A stretch of DNA of 56,698 bases. It comes from Alphaproteobacteria bacterium. GTDB taxonomy: Bacteria > Pseudomonadota > Alphaproteobacteria > JAUXUR01. The stretch spans positions 1-56,698 of the forward strand of contig JAUXUR010000045.1 of the NCBI GenBank assembly GCA_030680745.1, in the 5' to 3' direction. This document shows positions 9,566 through 17,915 of the stretch, in pieces. The notes under the pieces were generated by a model. That model was not told where the DNA came from, did no database searches, and saw only the letters and a program-made list of their open reading frames with translations. The stretch's first letter is position 1. Every line of letters starts with the position of its first letter. A program made the translations under genes and the position numbers.

Positions 9566-11272
9566 TTAATGAGCTCCTGCTAATCCTAAATGCTCAGCTA
9601 ATGGTCCCAGTGCTAAACTAGGAATAAAGGTTAAAACGCCAATGATTAAAAGAATGCCAATTAAAACAAAAATAAAAAGGGGGGTATGTGTTGGCAAAGT
9701 CCCCGTTGATATGGGTACAGTATTTTTCTGCGCTAAAGATCCGGCGAGCGCTAGAACAGGAATGATGATCCAAAAACGCCCCATCAACATTAAGAATCCT
9801 AATATTAAATTTGATGTGGAATCACTCATCGTAATACCTGACATCGCACTTCCATTATTATTGGACGCTGATGTTACATTATACATAAATTCACTAAACA
9901 CTTGTGCGCCTTGATTTACTGATAATTCTTTAATGTTTAGATAATGTAATAAAATCCAGGCACCTGATAAAATAAGAAAAAGGGGCATAAGTAACGCCAA
10001 TGACACCATTTTCATTTCATAAGCGCTGATTTTTTTGCCTAAATATTCAGGAGTTCTGCCGACCATAAGCCCCGCTATAAAGACAGTAATAAGTACAAAA
10101 ATAAGCATGCCATAAAGACCAGAACCGACGCCGCCAAAAATTGTTTCGCTCATCTGCATCAAAAACATGGTTAGAAAATTATTAATAGGTGCAAAAGAGC
10201 TATGATCGGCGGCGATTGATCCATTGGATGTAGCGGTCGTCGCACTTGCCCATAATAAAGAGCCAATAATGCCATGGCGCGTTTCTTTACCTTCCATTGA
10301 CGTATTATGTGTTTCAAGTGGTAATGACGACAAAGAGGAAATATTATTATTTTCTTGATTGATGGTGAGCGAGGTTAAGGGTACAAAAATAATGAGCATG
10401 GCTACGAAAATGGCCCAACCTTGTCTTGTGTCATTAACCATTTTACCGAATGTATAACAAAGACTTGTTGGTAAAAGGAGGATTAAAAACAATCCTAAAA
10501 AATGCGTTAAAGCATTTGGATTTTGGAATGGATGTGCCATATTCGTGCCAAAAATACCGCCGCCATTGCTGCCTAAAATTTCGATTGCAGTCCAACTTGC
10601 AATGGGTCCCACTAGATAATTTTGTGTTTTCCCTGCTTCCAAAGAAGAAATAGTAACTTCTTTTGCCCAATCTTGTGGCACGCCTAAAAAGCCAAATATT
10701 AAAGCGGAAATGATGGATAAAGGAATAATGACATAAAGAAGAACGCGTACAAGATCAACCCAAAAATTACCAAGTTTTGTTGAATTTTTTCTGGTAAAGC
10801 CACGAATCAATGCAATTAAGACGCAAATACCAACAGCAGGTGAAAAAAATTGTTGAACACCAATGCTTATAACTTGAAAATATTGATGAATATCTTTTTC
10901 AGGACTATATGCTTGCCAATTTGTGTTGGTCACAAAACTTGCAATTGTATTAAAGATAAGATTTGGATCGAGTGGTTTCATACCCATTATAGAAGCTTGT
11001 AAATACAAGATAAGTCCCATTAAGAAACAGCTTAAAAACGAGAAAATGATGATAGCAAAAGCATAATGCTTCCAATCCATTTCATCATTTTGAGAAATGC
11101 CTATTATTTTATAAAATGTATGTTCTATAGGGTGTAAAAAAAAGGAAAGAAATGTTTTTTGACCATTAAAAACATTTGCCATATAGCTGCCTAATGGTTT
11201 GAAACATATGATTAACATCAAAATAAGAATGAAAAAATCGATGTAAAAACTTTGTGTTAATTGAAAATTCAT
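9566..11272 (-). CDS. kdpA: Potassium-transporting ATPase subunit A (channel subunit)
   Basis: 568 residues with about ten membrane segments. The selectivity-filter regions are recognisable: TNTNWQAYSPE, SNGGGIFGTNMAHPFQNP and ASNNNGSAMSG. KdpA binds and conducts potassium in the KdpFABC complex in the inner membrane. The start overlaps the stop of kdpF by the tetranucleotide ATGA. Length and motifs match functional homologues. Confidence 0.96.
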   Translation of the reverse strand: MNFQLTQSFYIDFFILILMLIICFKPLGSYMANVFNGQKTFLSFFLHPIEHTFYKIIGISQNDEMDWKHYAFAIIIFSFLSCFLMGLILYLQASIMGMKPLDPNLIFNTIASFVTNTNWQAYSPEKDIHQYFQVISIGVQQFFSPAVGICVLIALIRGFTRKNSTKLGNFWVDLVRVLLYVIIPLSIISALIFGFLGVPQDWAKEVTISSLEAGKTQNYLVGPIASWTAIEILGSNGGGIFGTNMAHPFQNPNALTHFLGLFLILLLPTSLCYTFGKMVNDTRQGWAIFVAMLIIFVPLTSLTINQENNNISSLSSLPLETHNTSMEGKETRHGIIGSLLWASATTATSNGSIAADHSSFAPINNFLTMFLMQMSETIFGGVGSGLYGMLIFVLITVFIAGLMVGRTPEYLGKKISAYEMKMVSLALLMPLFLILSGAWILLHYLNIKELSVNQGAQVFSEFMYNVTSASNNNGSAMSGITMSDSTSNLILGFLMLMGRFWIIIPVLALAGSLAQKNTVPISTGTLPTHTPLFIFVLIGILLIIGVLTFIPSLALGPLAEHLGLAGAH

Positions 11273-11361
11273 GGAAATTTTTCTGGCAATAAAAGTGTAA
11301 TAAGAAGGTAAATGAGAACAAATATCGTGATAATGAAAAGAGAATTATAAAGTATTGCCAT
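11269..11361 (-). CDS. kdpF: Potassium-transporting ATPase small subunit F
   Basis: 30 residues, MAILYNSLFIITIFVLIYLL then ITLLLPEKFP: a single membrane helix ending in the PEKF motif typical of KdpF, which stabilises the KdpFABC complex. The stop overlaps the kdpA ATG (ATGA). An extra in-frame ATG immediately upstream (11364) could add one Met. The first codons overlap the end of the 34-residue upstream ORF, so translation is probably coupled. Confidence 0.85.
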   Translation of the reverse strand: MAILYNSLFIITIFVLIYLLITLLLPEKFP

Positions 11362-11449
11362 CATTTTGTTGCTTTAAAAAATTCATAAGAAAAACAACTA
11401 AGACGGAAACAACGTAAAATGTAACCAGGGCAAATAAAGCTGTGCTCAT
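11345..11449 (-). CDS. Small single-helix membrane protein at the head of the kdp operon
   Basis: A 34-residue ORF, MSTALFALVTFYVVSVLVVF then LMNFLKQQNDGNTL, preceded by TTGGAGGATCT, the strongest ribosome binding site in the operon. One hydrophobic helix is followed by a short polar tail. Its last 17 bases overlap the first codons of kdpF in another frame. Other proteobacterial kdp operons carry a tiny membrane ORF before kdpF, so this may be a further accessory subunit or an entry site for coupled translation. I have no named family for it. Confidence 0.6.
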   Translation of the reverse strand: MSTALFALVTFYVVSVLVVFLMNFLKQQNDGNTL

Positions 11450-11796
11450 AGATCCTCCAAACATTCTTTCTTTTATAGTCAACTTTACTAAATGAAAGTT
11501 CAATACATAAAAACCATTAATTAGAAATGAATAACGATGTGTGTTTTTAATACAGCTTATTAATGCATGTTTTAAATTAATAAATATTAATTTTATATAA
11601 ATAATATTGTCTTAAAATAATTACTAACCATTTTTAATAATTATTAAATAATTTATTTTTCAATAAGATAAAAATTATAAATTTTTGTCTTGGAAGCCTG
11701 TTTTTTATACGTTACGATTTAAGATAATCGAACAAGATGCATTTGGTATATGAATGCAATTCATTGTAATATAATACAATTTAGGGAATGAACGAT
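11450..11796. other. AT-rich divergent intergenic region
   Basis: Separates the leftward kdp operon from the rightward protease gene. It is very AT-rich (for example runs of TTAATAATTATTAAATAATTT around 11630-11655) and must hold both promoters, but I cannot assign a confident -35/-10 pair or a KdpE-type site. No repeats of the A-H families are present. Confidence 0.4.
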
Positions 11797-13320
11797 ATGA
11801 GAAAATTAGCTTGTAGAAGTCTTCTGTTAGGTCTAATTGGTAATTTTTATTTATTACCTATTGGTGTTTCAGAAGCTAATTATAACACAACTGGATTTAG
11901 ACCTGCAGAAGAACCAGTTTTAGCACATTTAGGTGAGCATCTTGCTGAAAAAAATAGTAATAAATTACTATCAGCTACAAAAAATTGTGAGAGTACAAAA
12001 GCAAAACTTGATGATACTGAAGAAGTAATGCTTATCGCAAAAGAAAACTATGATTATCTTAAAAGTCGTGTACTTGATGACGACACCATAAGTGAAGAAA
12101 GATTAGAAGCTGCAAAAAATAAATATAAACAACGAAAAGAATTGTTTAAATCAGCTAAAAAAGAATATGATTTAAGTATTTTAAATCAAGAAAAAAGTTT
12201 AAAAAAAAGCACTAAATCTTCACGTTTAGGGATTTTTGATGATCTTCAATCAGGTCTTTCATCCGTTGTCCATAGTGTTTTTGGAAGTGATCATTCTGCA
12301 GCGCCAGCTCTTTCTGCATCACCTGCTGTGATTGCACCAGCAGCGATTATCGAACTTCCCAATTTTGCTATTTATCAGGATCAGATGGTTGAAGCACACG
12401 ATTGGTATAATCAGTTAAATTTAGGATCTTGTACAGCAAACTCTTTAGCTTTTGTTTTGCGTTATTTGTCTGTTCTTAAAAGCGCTAGTCCAAAAGAATT
12501 TAGAAAAGATAAAAATCCGGCGCGTCTTGATATCTCAAGGTTATATCAATATTGGGAAACGCGTTATTTAGAAGCAAAATTAATGGGTTACGATCCTAAT
12601 GAAGCTGTTAAAGCAGATAATGGTGGATCAATGGCAGGTGGTATTCTTGCAGCTGATAAATATGGCGTAACACCAGAAAATATTGTTGCAAACTGGGATT
12701 CGAGTAGAATTGATACACCCGATATGAAGGGAAAAATGTCTTATGTGGGTTATCCATATACAGATGATTTAGTAAAGTCTTCTCTTGCACCAAGCCCTGA
12801 AGCAGTTCGCTTAGCTTATGATTTAGATAATGATGGCATAAATAAAGGATCTGCTTTTGATCAAGGTGTTGCCTATAATAATGATTATGCTTACATACAT
12901 AAAAATCTTGGCTATAAAGATTTAACAACATCATTTCGAAGCAAATCGTATTCTGCTAAACCTAAAGTCCTTCCAGAGGCAACAAAGCAAGTTTTTATAA
13001 ATCAAGTCGTGTCAGAACTTCAAAAAGGAAGACCTTTTTATTTTGGTGTTATGCTCGACGACAGTTTCATGAACGATGTGCATGGTTTCATTCCAACACC
13101 TAAAGCAAGTACCTTTCGTGCAACAGGCGGTCATGCTATTGCGATTGTGGGATATGGACAATATAACATTGCACAAAATGACAAAACATATTACTTCAAA
13201 TTCGTAAATTCATGGGATTACAATTGGGGTGATAATGGTTGTGGTTATTTAGATGCCATGAAATATGTTGCTGAAGTAAATGTTTTCATGACTGAAGGAT
13301 TTTCAGTTTGGCTTAATTAG
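11797..13320 (+). CDS. Exported papain-like (C1A) cysteine protease
   Basis: 507 residues. The N-terminus MRKLACRSLLLGLIGNFYLL is a signal peptide-like segment, followed by a charged, probably coiled-coil region (about 40-140), an Ala/Ser/Pro-rich linker, and a papain fold. Catalytic elements in order: oxyanion Gln206 exactly six residues before Cys212 (NQLNLGSCTANSLAF), His446 in GGHAIAIVGYG, and Asn471 in FVNSWDYNWGDNGCGYL. I chose ATG 11797 because GGGA lies at better spacing than for the ATG at 11788. It is a single gene ending in a strong terminator. A role against host proteins is plausible but inferred. Confidence 0.85.
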   Translation: MRKLACRSLLLGLIGNFYLLPIGVSEANYNTTGFRPAEEPVLAHLGEHLAEKNSNKLLSATKNCESTKAKLDDTEEVMLIAKENYDYLKSRVLDDDTISEERLEAAKNKYKQRKELFKSAKKEYDLSILNQEKSLKKSTKSSRLGIFDDLQSGLSSVVHSVFGSDHSAAPALSASPAVIAPAAIIELPNFAIYQDQMVEAHDWYNQLNLGSCTANSLAFVLRYLSVLKSASPKEFRKDKNPARLDISRLYQYWETRYLEAKLMGYDPNEAVKADNGGSMAGGILAADKYGVTPENIVANWDSSRIDTPDMKGKMSYVGYPYTDDLVKSSLAPSPEAVRLAYDLDNDGINKGSAFDQGVAYNNDYAYIHKNLGYKDLTTSFRSKSYSAKPKVLPEATKQVFINQVVSELQKGRPFYFGVMLDDSFMNDVHGFIPTPKASTFRATGGHAIAIVGYGQYNIAQNDKTYYFKFVNSWDYNWGDNGCGYLDAMKYVAEVNVFMTEGFSVWLN

Positions 13321-13345
13321 ATACCTATTTTAGTTAAAAGAAGGA

Positions 13346-13375
13346 ATAAGGCCTCTTTTAGGGGCCTTATTTTTT
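13346..13375 (+). terminator. Rho-independent terminator after the protease gene
   Basis: Perfect 8-bp stem ATAAGGCC / GGCCTTAT (13346-13353 and 13363-13370) followed by a run of T. It closes the protease transcript about 25 bases after the stop codon and isolates fabI. Confidence 0.9.
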
Positions 13376-13433
13376 ATGGCTAATTAAGTGAAATCACTTT
13401 AAACTTATATAAAGATAAGCAGATTGAAATTAT

Positions 13434-14201
13434 ATGACATCTTCACTTAAAAATAAAAAAGGACTCATTATTGGGATTGCAAATACGCATTCCATTGCAT
13501 GGGGTTGTGCTAAAGCTTTTCATGAAGCGGGCGCTGACCTTGCCATTACCTATATAAATTCAAAAGCTGAACCTTTTGTAAGACCATTAGCTGAGCAACT
13601 TAAAGCGCAAATCATCATGCCACTTGATGTCGAAAATGAAACGCAATTGATTGATTTGTTTGATGAAATTCAATCCAAATGGGGAAAGCTTGATTTTTTG
13701 CTTCATTCTATTGCCTTTGCCCCAAAAGAAGATTTGCATGGCCGTATTGTTGATGTAACACGTCCCGGTTTTTTGCGTGCCATGGATATTTCTTGTTATT
13801 CTTTTTTACGTTTAGCACATCTTGCCGAGCCTTTAATGAAAGAAGGTGGATGTTTACTTACCACCACTTATTATGGTAGTGAAAAAGTTGTCCCACATTA
13901 CGGATTAATGGGACCGGTTAAAGCGGCATTAGAAAGTCTCACGCGTTATCTCGCAGCAGAATTAGGACCTAAGAATATCCGCGTAAATGCTTTATCGCCA
14001 GGGCCTATCCCAACACGCGCTGCCAGTGGTATTGAACATTTCGAAGAATTGCTAGAACTTGCGCGTCAAAAATCACCAGAGCACCAATTAGCATCTATCG
14101 AAGCTGTAGGATCATATGCGCGTTTTTTAGTCAGCGATGAAGCAAAACTTGTGACAGGAAGCATCGTCTATATCGACGCAGGGTTCAATATAATCAGTTA
14201 A
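13434..14201 (+). CDS. fabI: Enoyl-[acyl-carrier-protein] reductase (NADH)
   Basis: 255 residues of short-chain dehydrogenase fold. It reduces enoyl-ACP in the last step of the type II fatty acid elongation cycle. The nucleotide-binding N-terminus GLIIGIANTHSIAWGCAKA matches FabI (GxxxxxSIAxG), and the catalytic Tyr-x6-Lys is seen in HYGLMGPVKAA; the SPGPIPTRAASGI loop is also FabI-like. It precedes the acetate kinase fusion by 20 bp, suggesting co-transcription. AckA/PduL consume acetyl-CoA, the same pool that feeds fatty acid synthesis. Confidence 0.93.
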   Translation: MTSSLKNKKGLIIGIANTHSIAWGCAKAFHEAGADLAITYINSKAEPFVRPLAEQLKAQIIMPLDVENETQLIDLFDEIQSKWGKLDFLLHSIAFAPKEDLHGRIVDVTRPGFLRAMDISCYSFLRLAHLAEPLMKEGGCLLTTTYYGSEKVVPHYGLMGPVKAALESLTRYLAAELGPKNIRVNALSPGPIPTRAASGIEHFEELLELARQKSPEHQLASIEAVGSYARFLVSDEAKLVTGSIVYIDAGFNIIS

Positions 14202-14221
14202 CAACATTATTGGAGAAATTT

Positions 14222-16027
14222 ATGAATATTTTAACCATTAATGCAGGCAGCTCCTCCGTTAAATTTGCTGTTTTTGATACGGCAACAAATAAGCAATTAT
14301 ATAAATCTGAAATTGAGCGTGTTGTCTCTGTTGAGGAAGCCGTTCGTAAAATTCCTGATTTTTTAATAGCCGAAAATATAAAAATAGACGCCATTGGCCA
14401 TCGTGTTGCACATGGCGGTGCGAAATTCAAAGATCCTCAATTAATCAATGCAGAGATTATTAAGGCAATCGAAGATTGTATTCCACTCGCACCTTTGCAT
14501 AACCCATTATCCCTTGCAGGTATTAAAGTCACAAAAGAAATATGGCCAAATATTCAACAAGTTGCCGTTTTTGATACAGCGTTTCACCAAACAATTCCCG
14601 AACGTGCGTATACTTATGCAGTGCCAGAAAAATGGCGTGCTATTGGATTAAGACGTTACGGTTTTCATGGCACATCACATAAATATGTGATGATGCGTAT
14701 TGCAGAGGAATTAAAGCTTCCTGTGACGCATCTTCGGATTATTTCATGTCATCTGGGTAATGGGGCAAGCGTTTGTGCTATAGAACGGGGTGTATCTGTT
14801 GATACGTCAATGGGCATGACGTCGCTTGAAGGATTAGTCATGGGAACACGTTCGGGAGACGTTGATCCTGGTATTTTTGCATATCTTAGCCACACACTTG
14901 GCTTGAGCGTCGATGAAATTGAAATGGCGCTTTACAAAGAAAGTGGTCTTATAGCGCTTTCAGGTATTGGTAATGATATGCGTGATATTGAAAAAGAAGC
15001 GTCATTGGGTCATAAAAAAGCACAATTAGCCATTCAAGTTTATGCGTATCGCGTACGCAAATATATAGCAAGTTATGCGGGTGTTATGGGTGGCGTGGAC
15101 GTTATTGCGTTCACCGGTGGTATCGGTGAAAATTCAACTTCTATGCGCAAACGCATTTGCGAAAGACTCGATTATCTAGGTCTTAATTTTGATGATGATA
15201 AAAATATAAGTGTTAAGCTTACAGATTCAGAAGCACCTCAAATTCAAATGGATAATTCACTTGTAAAAGTTCTTGTGACCCAAAGTCACGAACAATGGAT
15301 GATTGCGCAAGAAGTTTTTAGGATTTTAACGCTTAAAATAACACCCGCGAGTCAATTTCCACCGATTCCTATTGCTGTATCAGCGCACCATATCCATCTT
15401 ACAGAACAGGCTGTCGAACAATTATTTGGTAAAGGCTATAAACTAAAAATACGTAATCAATTGAGCCAACCAGGGTTTTGGGCTTCTGAAGAAACGCTTG
15501 ATGTTATTGGGCCGCGCGGAGAGATCAAAAATATGCGCATCTTAGGACCATGCCGAGATGCTGTTCAAATTGAAATTGCTGAAACTGAAGCTTATATTTT
15601 GGGCGCGGATGTTCCTATTCGTCTTTCAGGTGATCGTGATGGAACCCCTATTGTAACATTACGTGGCCCCAAGGGGAGTATTCAAACTGAAGGGTTAATT
15701 ATCGCTAAACGGCATATTCATATGAATACCAAAGATGCAGAAGAACGCGGCCTTAAACAAGGCGATCAAGTAGAAGTAGCAGTCGATGGTAATGGTGACC
15801 GAGATCTAATTTTTAGGGATGTGATGATTCGCGTAGATCCAAAATATGTCACCGAAATGCATATTGATACGGATGAAGCTAATGCCGCTCATATTCATCA
15901 TGGCGGTGTGGGCGCATTAATGCCTGTTAAGGGAATTGCCGCCCATATTACACATCGTCATTCGCATGCGCATTATACAGAACAATCATTTTGTCTTAAT
16001 TGCCGTGAAGAAAAGGAAGTCGCTTAA
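14222..16027 (+). CDS. ackA-pduL: Acetate kinase fused to PduL-type phosphotransacylase
   Basis: 601 residues. Residues 1-370 are acetate kinase: MNILTINAGSSSVKFAVFDT, GHRVAHGG, GFHGTSHKYV, HLGNGAS, GTRSGDVDPG and FTGGIGENS. Residues 380-575 are a PduL-type phosphate acyltransferase with its metal-binding His motifs (SAHHIHL, AKRHIHM, HIHHGG) and LSQPG, SGDRDGTP, GPKGS. The tail is His-rich and carries CLNC. Together the domains would convert acetyl-CoA + Pi + ADP to acetate + CoA + ATP in one polypeptide. I chose ATG 14222 with GGAG six bases upstream; the ATG at 14210 overlaps that site. AckA is slightly short for the family, trimmed at the junction. Likely an operon with fabI. Confidence 0.92.
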   Translation: MNILTINAGSSSVKFAVFDTATNKQLYKSEIERVVSVEEAVRKIPDFLIAENIKIDAIGHRVAHGGAKFKDPQLINAEIIKAIEDCIPLAPLHNPLSLAGIKVTKEIWPNIQQVAVFDTAFHQTIPERAYTYAVPEKWRAIGLRRYGFHGTSHKYVMMRIAEELKLPVTHLRIISCHLGNGASVCAIERGVSVDTSMGMTSLEGLVMGTRSGDVDPGIFAYLSHTLGLSVDEIEMALYKESGLIALSGIGNDMRDIEKEASLGHKKAQLAIQVYAYRVRKYIASYAGVMGGVDVIAFTGGIGENSTSMRKRICERLDYLGLNFDDDKNISVKLTDSEAPQIQMDNSLVKVLVTQSHEQWMIAQEVFRILTLKITPASQFPPIPIAVSAHHIHLTEQAVEQLFGKGYKLKIRNQLSQPGFWASEETLDVIGPRGEIKNMRILGPCRDAVQIEIAETEAYILGADVPIRLSGDRDGTPIVTLRGPKGSIQTEGLIIAKRHIHMNTKDAEERGLKQGDQVEVAVDGNGDRDLIFRDVMIRVDPKYVTEMHIDTDEANAAHIHHGGVGALMPVKGIAAHITHRHSHAHYTEQSFCLNCREEKEVA

Positions 16028-16029
16028 TA

Positions 16030-16971
16030 CTAATGGTAAGCCCTAATATCTTTTGCGTAAGATCCAATAATGGGCAGCGTTTTAATAACATCTGCTTTTT
16101 TTAAATATTGTGCAAAATTTTCATATCGATAGATATCCAATGCACCTGGTCTTAAAGCGAAACGCGGCAACGTTTCTTGCCAGATTTTTTGTAATGTCTC
16201 ATTTTTTTGTTCAGGATGATCTTTAATATAAGCGTCCAGACATTCTTGCCAATGATTTATAAGATATTGGCTCGCCTCTTCTAAAGCATCCACAAATAAT
16301 TTTAAAGTATGGGGATTGCTTTTGGTAGGATTACTTACAACGATCAATTCATCAAAAGGCGGCACCCCATGGTCTTCATAATAAAAAAGTCTTAATTGTG
16401 TTCCTTCTGCCTCCATAATAATAGGTTCAACATTACGATAAAGACCTGTAATGGCGTCGAGTTGCCCTGCTAAAAAACCAGCATTCATTGAATGACTCGA
16501 TCGAATCATCTCGACATCATTAATCTTTAAATGTGCATCTTGTAATAGGGTCTCAATAAAAGCTTTAGAACTTCCTAAGCCAACTTTATAGCCAATTTTT
16601 TTGCCTTTTAAATCCTCGATTTTGTGAATGGGGCCATCAGCTTTAACCGCTAAACAATTAAGCGGCGTTTCAATGAGGGTGGCAATTCGTTGCAAAGGTA
16701 ATCCTTGATCCACAAAAATATGAAGATGATATTGATAAGTAAGTGCCAAATCAGCTTTGCCTAGTGCTACGAGTTTTGAAGGTGTCTGAAGATCTGTAGG
16801 TGTCACGATATCGATTTCAAGATTTTTTTTCTTAAAAAAATCGAATTTTTGCGCAACATATAAAGGCGAATGAGAAGGATTCATATACCAATCTAAAAGA
16901 AGTGTTAATTTTTCAGCATGAACATTTAGAGGCAATATTAAAACTGTTAAAAGAAAAATAGAACGTATCAT
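16030..16971 (-). CDS. thiY: Thiamine-precursor (HMP type) ABC transporter substrate-binding protein
   Basis: 314 residues from ATG 16971. The signal peptide MIRSIFLLTVLILPLNVHA is followed by a NMT1/THI5-like domain opening KLTLLLDWYMNPSHSPLYVA, the classic ThiY start, with KADLALTYQYH and DLKGKKIGYKVG. The family binds pyrimidine precursors of thiamine in the periplasm. GGAG lies before the ATG, which overlaps the thiX stop as ATGA. It is the last gene of the TPP-riboswitch operon. The exact ligand (HMP, formylaminopyrimidine or thiamine) is not certain. Confidence 0.85.
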   Translation of the reverse strand: MIRSIFLLTVLILPLNVHAEKLTLLLDWYMNPSHSPLYVAQKFDFFKKKNLEIDIVTPTDLQTPSKLVALGKADLALTYQYHLHIFVDQGLPLQRIATLIETPLNCLAVKADGPIHKIEDLKGKKIGYKVGLGSSKAFIETLLQDAHLKINDVEMIRSSHSMNAGFLAGQLDAITGLYRNVEPIIMEAEGTQLRLFYYEDHGVPPFDELIVVSNPTKSNPHTLKLFVDALEEASQYLINHWQECLDAYIKDHPEQKNETLQKIWQETLPRFALRPGALDIYRYENFAQYLKKADVIKTLPIIGSYAKDIRAYH

Positions 16972-17708
16972 GATTTCTCCTGTATCCAAGGGGTGAATTT
17001 CTGAGTACTTAATAAAACAAGATGATAAAAAGCAACGCTCATAAGAATGTGAATAAAAAGGGCTGCAAAAAGAAGTGGCATATCAACGCGTGTATAAGCA
17101 TCTAAAATAAGAAAGCCTATGCCGCGACTTGCACCTATCCATTCACCAACAAGGGCTGCGATGGGCGCAAAAACAGCGCCTAATTTTAGGCCTGAAAAAA
17201 GTTGAGGTAATGCTGATGGAAATTGAATATAAAGCAAGGTCTTGAAACGATTTGCACGCATTAATTGTGCCATTTCTAAAAATTGGAAAGGCGTACGACA
17301 AAGCCCATCATAAAAAGTTGAGGCGATTTTAAAATAAAGCAGAAGCGTTATCATAATAATTTTTGATGCCATTCCATAGCCACACCATAAAATGATCAGT
17401 GGCGCTATTACAAAAACAGGGATTGTTTGCGTGATCAGCAATAAAGGATGAATCATCAATCTAAAAAAGGGGAAATAAAGCATTAAGCACGCCGTTAAAA
17501 TGCCTAAGCTTGTACCGCTTATAAACCCGATAATGATTTCAGAAAGTGTTATGTAACAATGATCTAAAAGAAGAGGTATCGAATTTATAAGGCGTATAAA
17601 AACAAGTTCTGGGGATGGGAGAATGTAAGTGGGTAAATCAAACGCAAAAACAAAAAGCCACCAGCAGAGAATTAGAAATAACGAGGTTATAATAAGACGA
17701 ATAATCAT
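16968..17708 (-). CDS. thiX: Thiamine-precursor ABC transporter permease
   Basis: 246 residues from ATG 17708, with about six membrane segments. The cytoplasmic coupling loop with EWIGASRGIGFLIL is the EAA-type motif of the taurine/nitrate/NMT1 permease group. It pairs with ThiZ ATPase and ThiY binding protein in the inner membrane. The longer frame from 17729 starts at a non-ATG codon and is not needed. About 200 bp of REP-like sequence (E1) separates it from thiZ, unusual inside an operon. Confidence 0.85.
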   Translation of the reverse strand: MIIRLIITSLFLILCWWLFVFAFDLPTYILPSPELVFIRLINSIPLLLDHCYITLSEIIIGFISGTSLGILTACLMLYFPFFRLMIHPLLLITQTIPVFVIAPLIILWCGYGMASKIIMITLLLYFKIASTFYDGLCRTPFQFLEMAQLMRANRFKTLLYIQFPSALPQLFSGLKLGAVFAPIAALVGEWIGASRGIGFLILDAYTRVDMPLLFAALFIHILMSVAFYHLVLLSTQKFTPWIQEKS

Positions 17709-17735
17709 ATCTCTACACCTCGAAAACAAATGATT

Positions 17736-17863
17736 GCGTCGTTGCGAACGACGAAGTCGTGTGGCAATCCAGAAAAAAAAGTTTAAAAAGTTCTAAATTA
17801 TGATTTTTGAACTGGATCGCCACACCACCGCAAAAAAAGAATGGGGTGGTTCGCGACGACGCG
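17736..17863. repeat. REP-like palindromic element E1 within the thi operon
   Basis: Begins GCGTCGTTGCGAACGACG and ends GGTTCGCGACGACGCG; the inner parts GTGGCAATCCAG and CTGGATCGCCAC also pair, giving a long imperfect hairpin. The unit resembles the CGTCATTGCGAG...GGCAATC repeats common in AT-rich proteobacterial genomes. It sits between thiZ and thiX and could attenuate or process the transcript. Confidence 0.8.
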
Positions 17864-17915
17864 TTTTCATTGTTTTGAGTTATCAATTTAACTAATTGAA
17901 TTATAATATCTCTGT

